From Bacteroidaceae bacterium (lineage in GTDB: Bacteria > Bacteroidota > Bacteroidia > Bacteroidales > Bacteroidaceae): 53,884 nt of DNA. The translations under genes and the position numbers were made by a program. This document shows, piece after piece, positions 44,013-51,448 of this stretch. Below the pieces are notes generated by a model. That model had not been told where the DNA came from. It ran no database searches and saw nothing but the letters and a program-made list of their open reading frames with translations. How positions within the stretch are numbered: the first letter of the stretch is position 1; each line of letters opens with the position of its first letter. The stretch lies in NCBI GenBank assembly GCA_017524545.1, contig JAFXVN010000010.1, forward strand, positions 1 through 53,884, in the 5' to 3' direction.

Positions 44013-47000
44013 TTACTTCAGAATCTTCTTGCCATTCACAATGTTGATGCCCTTTTGTGTCTTGCTGAGGCGACGGCCTGCGAGGTCGTAGATTTGGTCG
44101 GACTCGTCGGACAGGTCAGACCAGTCGGACATGTCGGACATTCCATCGATGATGTCATCCTCGAAGACAAGGCTCACCTTCACGCCAGCTGCCACGAAGC
44201 TGGTGGGCAGCTGGAGGTAGGCTGTCTGAGCCAGGAGGGTTGTCCTGCCTTCGATGGGATAGAAGCCCGGGTCGCTATTCTGCTCGCCAAAGACGTAGTT
44301 GCTGTAGTTGCCTGTGGTGGCGCTGATGGTGCTCCTCTGCAGGTTGGCTACGAGGAAGTTCATGTAGATGGAGCCGGTCTCGCTGTAAGGAATCTTGTAG
44401 GTCTCGCCGGGTTCGCCAACGAGGAAGATGCCGGTGCCAGCGGGTACGTCATAGACGCGCATCAGGAGTGCCTGGTTCGTGTTCTTGTTGAAGCCCGATG
44501 CGATGTATGCGCGAAGCTCGCTGCCAGTGAAGTCGAGGTCTTGCGGGCAGCTGAAGGTTGCGTATTGGCCTGTCAAGGTGATGAACTCCTTCGTCGAGCG
44601 GAAGGTGGCCTCGACGGTCACATTGCCGCTGATGTTCTGAATGACATACTGTCCGCCCACAACCTGAGCCGTTACGTCCACACCGTTGACAACGAGGCTG
44701 ACAAGTGTGCGGTCGGGGTCATCGGCGATAGTGATGACGACGCTCTCGCCGTACTTAGGCGAATAGTTGCTGGCTGTCACGCCTGCGCCGCTGATGCTGA
44801 CGGTGTAGGTCTTCTCTGTCCAGTTGGCGGTGTAGGTGCGGTCGCCTGTGCTGCCCTTTGTGATGGTGACGGCTTGTGTCGGTGCGCTGAGGTCAGTGCC
44901 AGTCCAGCCGATGAAGTCGTAGTAGTCGCGTGTCGGGTTGTTGAGCGTGAAGGTAGCCGTCTCGACGGTGTATGTCGAGGGGTTGGTCACGCCGCTTGCC
45001 AGCTTGCCGCCTGCCAGGTCGTAGGTCAGCTTGTAGCTGATGGGAGCGAAGGTGGCAGAGAGCGTTATCGTCTCTTCACCGTCGGCGATGGCGCGTGTCT
45101 GTGCCGTGCCGAGCTGCGGCAGCGGGCTGACAGCTGTGCCGTTATCTGTCAGGGTGGTCAGTTTGTAGCCGTTGTCGGCGGTCAGCGTATAGACGATAGG
45201 CTCGTCCTTCGGCTGGTTGAAATGGATGGTGCCGTTGGTGGCAGTGCCGTACTCGGTGGCGATGGAGCCTTGACCTGTGGCTGTCAGCTTGACGATGACA
45301 GACCAAACATCAACCGTGAAGAACTTCTTCCAGACATCGGCTGTAGCGTATGCCTGCTTCGTGCCGCCTGGCACAAGGAGCTTGCCGTTCTGGTAGGTGT
45401 TGTCGCTGAAGACATTCTCCTGGATGGCGATAGGTGTCTGCCAAGGCACTTGCACAGACATCAGTATGTCGCTATTCAGTTCGTTCGGTTTCAATGAAGT
45501 CACCTCCGAGCCGATGGTTGCGTTGGTAATGTTGGAGAAGGGGCTGCTGCCTTGCTCGTCATACTGCAAGTCGCGGCCTACATAGACGGTCTTCTCGGCA
45601 TCGCTGTATGCGAAAGAACCGTTGTAGCCGTTTATGAATTTCAGCGGCTGTTCGCTGTCCTCGATGCGGATGCTGGCAAGGTCTCCACATTCGCCGAATG
45701 CTCTCATCCCGAGGCTGTCAACAGAAGCGGGGATGGTGATGCTGGTGAGGCCTGTGTTAGAGAAAGCATTGGTTTCGATGACCTTCACCGAAGAAGTCAG
45801 GCTGATAGACTTCAGCTTCTTACAGTAGTAGAAGGCTTGCTCGCTGATTTTGCTTAAGTTCTCGCCCATCGTGACTGTCAGTTCGTTTACAGAATCGTCG
45901 TGGCCGCAATTATAGAAAGCATTGTTTCCGATGGTCTTCACGCCATTGCCGATGATGATGCTGCTCAACTTGCCTTCATTATAGAGCAAATTCGGATTGA
46001 TGGTCGTCACCAAGTCGCCGAACTCCACGCTGGTGGGGCAGCTGAAAATGGTGCTGTTCTCGTTGTCTAACTGTAGGTTACGACCTATGTAGGTGGTTTT
46101 GTCTGCGAGGCTGTATGCGAAGGAACCGTAGTAGCCGTTTATGAATTTCAGCGGCTGTTCGCTGTCCTCGATGCGGATGCTGGCAAGGTCTCCACATTCG
46201 CCGAATGCTCTTATCCCGAGGCTGTCAACAGTAGCGGGGATGGTGATGCTGGTGAGGCCTGTGTTAGAGAAAGCATTGGTTTCGATGACCTTCACCGAAG
46301 AAGTCAGGCTGATAGACTTCAGCTTCTTACAGTAGTAGAAGGCTTGCTCGCAGATTTTGCTTATGTTCTCGCCCAACGTGACTGTCAACTCGTTTACAGA
46401 CTCGTCGCTGCCGCAATTATAGAAAGCGTTGCTTCCGATGGTCTTCACGCCCTTGCCGATTGTGACGCTTGCCAGCTTGCCGTTATTAAAGAACATGCTT
46501 GGATTGATGGTAGTGACATTGTCGCCGAAGGTAACGCTGGTGGGGTTGCCGAAGACGGTGGTATTGTCGTTGAGCTGCAGGTCGCGGCCCACATAGACAG
46601 TCTTCTCGGCATCGCTGTATGCGAAGGAACCATAGTAGCCGTTCCAGAGTTTCAACGCAGCGGCTTTGTTCTCGATGCGGATGTTGGTCAGGTTGCCACA
46701 TTCGCCGAAAGCTCTTTGTCCGAGGCTGTCAATAGTAGCGGGGATGCTGATGCTGGTGAAGCCTGTGTTAGAGAAAGCACTGCCTTCGATGGTCTTCACC
46801 GAAGCGGGCAGGGCGATGGACTTCAGCTTCGTACAGTAGTGGAAAGCGTCCTCGCCGATTCTGGTTGTGTTCTCGCCCAGCGAGACTGTCAGTTCGCTTA
46901 CCGTCTCGTAGTTGCCGCAATTGTAGAAAGCGGAGTATTCAATGGACTTCACGCCCTTGCCAATGGTGACGCTTGTCAATAAGGTGTTATCAGCGAACAT

Positions 47001-48014
47001 GCGTGGATTGATAACCGTCACTTTATCACCAATCTCTACACTGGTGATGGAGGTTTCAAAGGGAGTGCTATTCTCGGTAAGTATCAGGTTACGACCGAGA
47101 TAGACGGTCTTGGCAGCGCCGCAGTAGTGGAATGGGCGGTAGTATCCTTCCCTCATCCTCAGCGGTTTGTCGCTGTCCTCGATGCGGATGCTGGTCAGCT
47201 TCTGGCAACTCTCGAAGGCTGATTCCCCAATGCTGTCAATTGATTCGGGAATGACAATGCTGGTAATGCTTGCGGAAGAGAAAGCACTGCCACCAATAAG
47301 CTTCAGCGAGGAGGGGAGGGTGAGAGACTTCAACGCCTCGCAGCTGAAGAAGGCATTCTCGCCGATGGTGGTGAGGTTGTCGCTTAAGGTGAGCGTCATT
47401 TCAACCTCGTCGCTGGGGGCTCCGCAATCGTAGAAAGCATAGTTGCCAATGCTGGTCACGCTGTTGCCAATGCTGATGCTGGTCATCTTCCCCTGACCGT
47501 GGAACAGGTGGTCGGCGACCGTCGTTGCCTTTCCGCCAATCACTGCGCTGGTGACATTAGCATAGAAGGGACAACCGTCAGAAGGAGTCAGGTTACGGTT
47601 GACAATGACCTCCTTGTCAGCATCGCAGTACTGGAACGAACCGTAGTAGCCGTAAACAAGTGTAAGCGGCTGCGTGCTCTCTTCGAAGGTAATCTTTGCC
47701 AGCTTATGGCAGTCGCCAAAAGCCCTTTCGCCGAGGCTCTCCACTGTGCCGGGGATGCTGACACCGGAAATGGTCAGCCCCTCGAAGGCATAGTTTGGGA
47801 TGAGGGTCACGGTGTAGGTCGTGCCGTTGTACGTCACGGTCGATGGAATTGTCAGGTCTCCGGAAAGCGAATGGACTCCATCTTTTGCCACAGAAACGGT
47901 GTTTGAACCTGTGATAGTGTACTTCAGGTTGCCCTGAGTAAAGGTTTGTGCCCAGGCACTGCTGCCCATCAGGCAGAACAGAGCGAGCAATGAAAGTAAC
48001 AGTTTCTTTTTCAT
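44013..48014 (-). CDS. BspA-like leucine-rich surface protein with InlB-type repeats
   Basis: 1333 residues. Signal peptide 1-22 (MKKKLLLSLLALFCLMGSSAWA). LRR_5/BspA units fill about 25-860 (TSISIGNSVTSIGNYAF, KLASVTIGKGVKTIGSNAF and similar). They are arranged in modules of about 169 residues; the last two modules are nearly identical in DNA over more than 200 bases at a 507-base spacing (45634 and 46141). An unrepeated linker follows, then a Listeria-Bacteroides/InlB-type domain (about 996-1071, YDLAGGKLASGV to FIGWTG). The C-terminal tail (about 1308-1333) has DLAGRRLSKTQKGINIVNG, a frequent ending of Prevotella surface proteins that resembles C-terminal sorting strands. Such proteins bind host or microbial surfaces. 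It is a close paralogue of the gene starting at 51449, with near-identical signal peptide and leader. Confidence 0.88.
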   Translation of the reverse strand: MKKKLLLSLLALFCLMGSSAWAQTFTQGNLKYTITGSNTVSVAKDGVHSLSGDLTIPSTVTYNGTTYTVTLIPNYAFEGLTISGVSIPGTVESLGERAFGDCHKLAKITFEESTQPLTLVYGYYGSFQYCDADKEVIVNRNLTPSDGCPFYANVTSAVIGGKATTVADHLFHGQGKMTSISIGNSVTSIGNYAFYDCGAPSDEVEMTLTLSDNLTTIGENAFFSCEALKSLTLPSSLKLIGGSAFSSASITSIVIPESIDSIGESAFESCQKLTSIRIEDSDKPLRMREGYYRPFHYCGAAKTVYLGRNLILTENSTPFETSITSVEIGDKVTVINPRMFADNTLLTSVTIGKGVKSIEYSAFYNCGNYETVSELTVSLGENTTRIGEDAFHYCTKLKSIALPASVKTIEGSAFSNTGFTSISIPATIDSLGQRAFGECGNLTNIRIENKAAALKLWNGYYGSFAYSDAEKTVYVGRDLQLNDNTTVFGNPTSVTFGDNVTTINPSMFFNNGKLASVTIGKGVKTIGSNAFYNCGSDESVNELTVTLGENISKICEQAFYYCKKLKSISLTSSVKVIETNAFSNTGLTSITIPATVDSLGIRAFGECGDLASIRIEDSEQPLKFINGYYGSFAYSLADKTTYIGRNLQLDNENSTIFSCPTSVEFGDLVTTINPNLLYNEGKLSSIIIGNGVKTIGNNAFYNCGHDDSVNELTVTMGENLSKISEQAFYYCKKLKSISLTSSVKVIETNAFSNTGLTSITIPASVDSLGMRAFGECGDLASIRIEDSEQPLKFINGYNGSFAYSDAEKTVYVGRDLQYDEQGSSPFSNITNATIGSEVTSLKPNELNSDILMSVQVPWQTPIAIQENVFSDNTYQNGKLLVPGGTKQAYATADVWKKFFTVDVWSVIVKLTATGQGSIATEYGTATNGTIHFNQPKDEPIVYTLTADNGYKLTTLTDNGTAVSPLPQLGTAQTRAIADGEETITLSATFAPISYKLTYDLAGGKLASGVTNPSTYTVETATFTLNNPTRDYYDFIGWTGTDLSAPTQAVTITKGSTGDRTYTANWTEKTYTVSISGAGVTASNYSPKYGESVVITIADDPDRTLVSLVVNGVDVTAQVVGGQYVIQNISGNVTVEATFRSTKEFITLTGQYATFSCPQDLDFTGSELRAYIASGFNKNTNQALLMRVYDVPAGTGIFLVGEPGETYKIPYSETGSIYMNFLVANLQRSTISATTGNYSNYVFGEQNSDPGFYPIEGRTTLLAQTAYLQLPTSFVAAGVKVSLVFEDDIIDGMSDMSDWSDLSDESDQIYDLAGRRLSKTQKGINIVNGKKILK

Positions 48015-48069
48015 AGCTTGAACTTATTTAATGGTTAGTTTATTGTTAATTCTCACGCGAATTGTGAAG

Positions 48070-48077
48070 CAAAGTTA
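48070..48077 (-). promoter_or_regulatory. -7 box for the BspA-like gene on the minus strand
   Basis: TAACTTTG on the minus strand, about 56 bases before the ATG. The bases that follow (AATTCGCGTGAGAAT) align with those after TACCTTTA before the paralogue at 51449, which supports both assignments. Confidence 0.6.
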
Positions 48078-48111
48078 CGAATAATTATATAAAGTCCGCA
48101 CGCGCGAGCCT

Positions 48112-48166
48112 TTTTTCCACTACGATATTGTACAAAGCCTCTTTTTCCACTACGATATTGTACAAA
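48112..48166. repeat. Two direct copies of a 25-base repeat with 30-base period
   Basis: TTTTTCCACTACGATATTG then TACAAA occurs at 48112-48136 and 48142-48166. It contains the near-palindrome TTGTACAA and lies between divergent genes. The remainder of 48015-48359 holds only the two promoters and A-rich sequence. Confidence 0.75.
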
Positions 48167-48297
48167 ACTGCCGTATTTGCATCAAATTACCGCTTTTCGC
48201 CCTGCCTTATTCGCCAAATCTGCTTGATTCGGCACACGAAAAGTTGCATGGATTACAAAAAAAAGCAGCAATCCTTCGTCACATCAAGAAAAAGTTG

Positions 48298-48305
48298 TAA
48301 TTTTG
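48298..48305 (+). promoter_or_regulatory. -7 box for the AAA ATPase gene
   Basis: TAATTTTG, fitting TAnnTTTG, 54 bases before the ATG at 48360. A weak TTCG lies 19 bases upstream. Confidence 0.5.
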
Positions 48306-48359
48306 CAAGCGAAACGAACAGTTCCGAACTGGCGAGTTCGATAAAACAGGAGACACGAT

Positions 48360-49679
48360 ATGAAGTTTTTCGGCAGGGAATACGAGATTCAGAAGTTGCG
48401 GGAAACAAAGGCCCTATCGCAGCGCGCGGCACAGTTTACAGTGCTGACAGGGCGGAGACGCATAGGCAAGACTTCGCTTGTGATGAATGCGTTTGAGAAT
48501 GACGCATTCCTGTATTTCTTCGTGACAAGGAGCACGGAGAGTGTGCTGTGCGAGGAGTTTGTGGAGGAGATAACCTCGAAACTCCAGATTCCTGTTTTGG
48601 GAAAGGCAGAGCGGTTTGCAGACATCTTTGATTTTGTGATGGAGCTGTCGAAGACAAGACCCCTGACGCTTATGATAGATGAGTTCCAGGACTTCAGCCG
48701 CGTGAACGGGGCCATCTTCTCGCAGATGCAGAAGATTTGGGACCAAAAGAAGGGGGAGGCGAAGATTAACCTGATTGTCTGCGGTTCAGTGTATTCGATG
48801 ATGACCAAGCTGTTTCGCGACAAAAAGGAGCCTTTGTACGGTCGTCAGACAGAGTTTCTGAAGCTTGAGCCTTTCACTCCTTCGGTGATGAAGGAGATTT
48901 TGGAGTACTATCATCCCGGATATACCAAGGAGGATCTTCTGGCCATCTATGCCTATACGGGAGGGGTTGCGAAATACGTTGAACTGTTGATGGACGCAGA
49001 GGCCACCACATGGGACAAGATGCTCCGACGCATCGTTGCCAAAAACTCATACTTCATCTACGAAGGAAAGAACATGCTGATAGAGGAGTTCGGGCGCGAC
49101 TATGGGCGCTATTTCGACATCTTGAAGCTGATTGCCACGGGACACAACACACGGGGTGACATTGAGGGCATCCTGCACGCAGAGGTGTCTGGCTACATGA
49201 CGAGATTGGAGAATGACTATGGGCTGATAGCGAAGAACAAGCCCATGTTCCAGAAATCGGCCAACAAGAACATTGTCTATGAAGTGAACGACCTGTTCCT
49301 GCAATTCTGGTTCCGCTTTATCTACAAGTACAACCATTTCATCGAAGCGAACGCCTATGGCAAGCTGGCAGAGATTATCGAGCGCGACTATGAGACATAC
49401 ACGGGGAAGGTGCTGGAGCGTTATTTTAAGGACGTTATGCGAGAGAGCGGACAACTTACGCACATCGACAAATGGTGGGACCGCAGGGGTGAGAACGAGA
49501 TAGACATCATTGCGGCAGACGATTTGGAGAAGTGGGTGACATTCTACGAGGTGAAACGGCAGCGCAGCGAGATAGACCTGTCCGCGCTGGAGAAGAAGGT
49601 CCAGCGGTTCAAGGAGGTGACAGGGGAGTTCAAGAGGTATGAAGTGAGCCTTGCTGGGCTAAGCATGGAGGATATGTGA
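48360..49679 (+). CDS. AAA family ATPase with DUF234-like C-terminal region
   Basis: 439 residues. Begins KFFGREYEIQKL, the usual opening of this archaeal-type ATPase family. Walker A GRRRIGKTS (31-39), Walker B LMIDEFQDF (about 102-110), sensor-like VCGSVYSMM. The C-terminal third (about 330-430) contains NEIDIIAADD and FYEVKRQ, a pattern like a PD-(D/E)XK nuclease core, as seen in DUF234 domains. Members are common in Bacteroidetes and archaea, often in many copies, and their role is unknown. A DNA-related function is only inferred from the nuclease-like part. It is a single gene with its own promoter between a BspA-like gene and an AraC regulator. Confidence 0.85.
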   Translation: MKFFGREYEIQKLRETKALSQRAAQFTVLTGRRRIGKTSLVMNAFENDAFLYFFVTRSTESVLCEEFVEEITSKLQIPVLGKAERFADIFDFVMELSKTRPLTLMIDEFQDFSRVNGAIFSQMQKIWDQKKGEAKINLIVCGSVYSMMTKLFRDKKEPLYGRQTEFLKLEPFTPSVMKEILEYYHPGYTKEDLLAIYAYTGGVAKYVELLMDAEATTWDKMLRRIVAKNSYFIYEGKNMLIEEFGRDYGRYFDILKLIATGHNTRGDIEGILHAEVSGYMTRLENDYGLIAKNKPMFQKSANKNIVYEVNDLFLQFWFRFIYKYNHFIEANAYGKLAEIIERDYETYTGKVLERYFKDVMRESGQLTHIDKWWDRRGENEIDIIAADDLEKWVTFYEVKRQRSEIDLSALEKKVQRFKEVTGEFKRYEVSLAGLSMEDM

Positions 49680-49756
49680 TTCCTTTCTTTTCCGCAACAT
49701 GTTGTATAGGCTGCCGCTCCTGCATACAAAACCCTGCGGAGCAGGGAGACAAACTA

Positions 49757-49838
49757 TTTTCAAGGTTTGAAAATATATTTCCAAGGCGTGAAAATATATT
49801 ATCAAAGCTTGAAAATATATTATCAAGCCTTGAAAATA
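49757..49838. repeat. Four near-tandem TTTTCAAGG-type hairpin units
   Basis: TTTTCAAGGTTTGAAAA, then three variants (CCAAGGCGTGAAAATATA, TCAAAGCTTGAAAATATA, TCAAGCCTTGAAAATAAT) at 21-22-base spacing. Each is a short inverted repeat. It lies in the gap between the ATPase and the AraC gene (49680-49914), where I see no gene. Confidence 0.7.
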
Positions 49839-49914
49839 ATTATGTGGCGTGCCTAAAGATGTTTGTGAGCGAGCCTAAAGGGATTTTCTGGCGTGCTGGG
49901 CGGCATTTTGTGCC

Positions 49915-50997
49915 TCAGTCATTGGGGGATTGGAGCTCGTTCCGCTGCTTTTCGAGCCATGCCAAGGGCGTTGTGCCTGTGAATCTGCGGAAGTTGCGGT
50001 AGAAGGACTGCTCGTTGGTGAAGCCCACGTCCTGTGCAATGGCGGAGAATTTGCTTTCGCTGCGGTGCCGGGCATGTTGCAGCATCACCATCTTGGCGTG
50101 CTCTATGCGCAGATGGTTCACATAGTCGGAGAACGAACAGTGCAGTTCCTTGTTGATGTAATTGGAAACGTATGTGCGGCACGAGCCGACCTCACGCGCC
50201 ACTTCTGTCAGCGTGATGTTCTGGCGCAGGTAGTACGCCTGCGTCACCATCAGCGTCTCTATCTTCGCCCCCAGCTCCGAGTTTTCGGCAGGAGCGTTGG
50301 GCAGCGTTTCCTCGGGATTGTCGGCCAGGAACTGCTCCACCCGGAACGAACGCTTGTAGCCGATAAATCCCAATACGAGGAACAGGGCGGAAATGGGTGT
50401 CGCGGCAAAGGTTATCAGCTCCTCGCTGGCGAAAACAGCTTCCCGCCCCAGGATGTTCAGCACAAAGGAGTTGAGCGAAATCATCATCACGGCGAGGAGC
50501 AGGATGCGGACCGACATCACATTCTTGTCCTCTGTCTCGGCGTAGAGTTCGGACAGCTTGCGGTCGAAGGCACGCAGGCGGCCGTAGCCGAAGACCACGA
50601 CGCTGAGCACCTGAAGGGCTGTCATCGCCTGGCGCAAGGCATCGGTCGTCTTGTTGTTCCAAAGGAGGATGGCAAGGGCCAAAAGGAGTCCGGGAGCCAG
50701 CACCTCCAGCACCTTGCGGGGCGGGAGCGGGCGGGCTGTCAGCTTGCAGATATAGAGGAAGTAGATGGGATAGACAGAGAGCGAACAGGCAGCCCACAGG
50801 CCTTCCAACGGAGCGGGCAGCTTCTCACCGCCATATATATAATATAATAATGTATGGCAAAGGTAGAGCACCGAACAAACGCCGAAGAAGAGCGTCAATA
50901 TCCTCTTGGCTCCATCGGCTCGACGGTAGTGCACGGCAAACACGACGAACCAGAACAGGCAGACCAGCAACGGCAAAACTACGAAAACGGAACTCAT
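49915..50997 (-). CDS. Membrane-anchored AraC-family transcription regulator
   Basis: 360 residues. The N-terminal half has six or seven predicted membrane helices (from LPLLVCLFWFVVF at 8 to ISALFLVLGFIGY at about 210). The C-terminal AraC domain (about 245-350) has two helix-turn-helix units, ITLTEVAREVGSCRTYVSNYIN and FSAIAQDVGFTNEQSFYRNFRRFTG. This layout is common in Bacteroidales and suggests sensing at the membrane with direct control of a promoter. The ligand and target are unknown. Its neighbours are the BspA-like surface protein genes. A promoter box lies about 245 bases upstream, so the leader is long. Confidence 0.88.
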   Translation of the reverse strand: MSSVFVVLPLLVCLFWFVVFAVHYRRADGAKRILTLFFGVCSVLYLCHTLLYYIYGGEKLPAPLEGLWAACSLSVYPIYFLYICKLTARPLPPRKVLEVLAPGLLLALAILLWNNKTTDALRQAMTALQVLSVVVFGYGRLRAFDRKLSELYAETEDKNVMSVRILLLAVMMISLNSFVLNILGREAVFASEELITFAATPISALFLVLGFIGYKRSFRVEQFLADNPEETLPNAPAENSELGAKIETLMVTQAYYLRQNITLTEVAREVGSCRTYVSNYINKELHCSFSDYVNHLRIEHAKMVMLQHARHRSESKFSAIAQDVGFTNEQSFYRNFRRFTGTTPLAWLEKQRNELQSPND

Positions 50998-51013
50998 ATT
51001 ATTCTTTTCAAAA

Positions 51014-51040
51014 CCACGGATTACACGGATTTCACGGATT
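51014..51040. repeat. Single ACGGATT-type repeat
   Basis: CCACGGATTACACGGATTTC then ACGGATT. Three units without an inverted partner nearby, unlike the copies at 1286-1449 and 6285-6370. Confidence 0.7.
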
Positions 51041-51052
51041 GGTTTTTATTTA

Positions 51053-51163
51053 TCAAGAATTAGAGAATTAGGGAATTGTTTGCTTTGCAAACATCAATTC
51101 TCCTGTTCTTGTGGATTCAACCATTGTCATTTAATAGTTATTCTCAAATTCTCTAATTCTTGA
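51053..51163. repeat. Long inverted repeat with 17-base perfect arms
   Basis: TCAAGAATTAGAGAATT (51053-51069) is repeated as its reverse complement at 51147-51163. Inside is a second hairpin GTTTGC-TTT-GCAAAC (51078-51092). It lies in the predicted AraC-gene leader. Confidence 0.75.
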
Positions 51164-51240
51164 TTATACTTTATCTCGGACTCGAATCTTTCGGTAGGTT
51201 CTGGATGTGTTTAAGCGGTTCAACCTTCGTTATCTTGCTG

Positions 51241-51248
51241 CAAAGATA
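51241..51248 (-). promoter_or_regulatory. -7 box for the AraC-type regulator
   Basis: TATCTTTG on the minus strand fits TAnnTTTG. No clear TTG at 20 bases is visible. Confidence 0.5.
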
Positions 51249-51308
51249 CAATTTTCTTTGATTTCTGCGTGCGTTTGGCTGTGGGAAAAATACCGATGGA
51301 ATGGGCAA

Positions 51309-51357
51309 TTGTACGTTTTATGGGTCTTTTTGTACGAAATGACAGGACGATTTGTAC
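51309..51357. promoter_or_regulatory. Three TTGTAC motifs upstream of the BspA-like gene
   Basis: TTGTAC at 51309-51314, 51330-51335 and 51352-51357, spaced 21 and 22 bases (two helical turns). The same hexamer is in the 30-base repeats upstream of the paralogue (48112-48166). A shared regulator site is possible but not shown. Confidence 0.4.
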
Positions 51358-51389
51358 ACTTTTTGCGCGCGAACATCATATATATTTCG

Positions 51390-51397
51390 TACCTTTA
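51390..51397 (+). promoter_or_regulatory. -7 box for the second BspA-like gene
   Basis: TACCTTTA, one base from TAnnTTTG. The following AATTCGCATGAGAAT aligns with the leader of the paralogue on the minus strand. Confidence 0.55.
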
Positions 51398-51448
51398 CAC
51401 CCAAATTCGCATGAGAATAAGCATAAACTAATCTAATAACATTGAACT

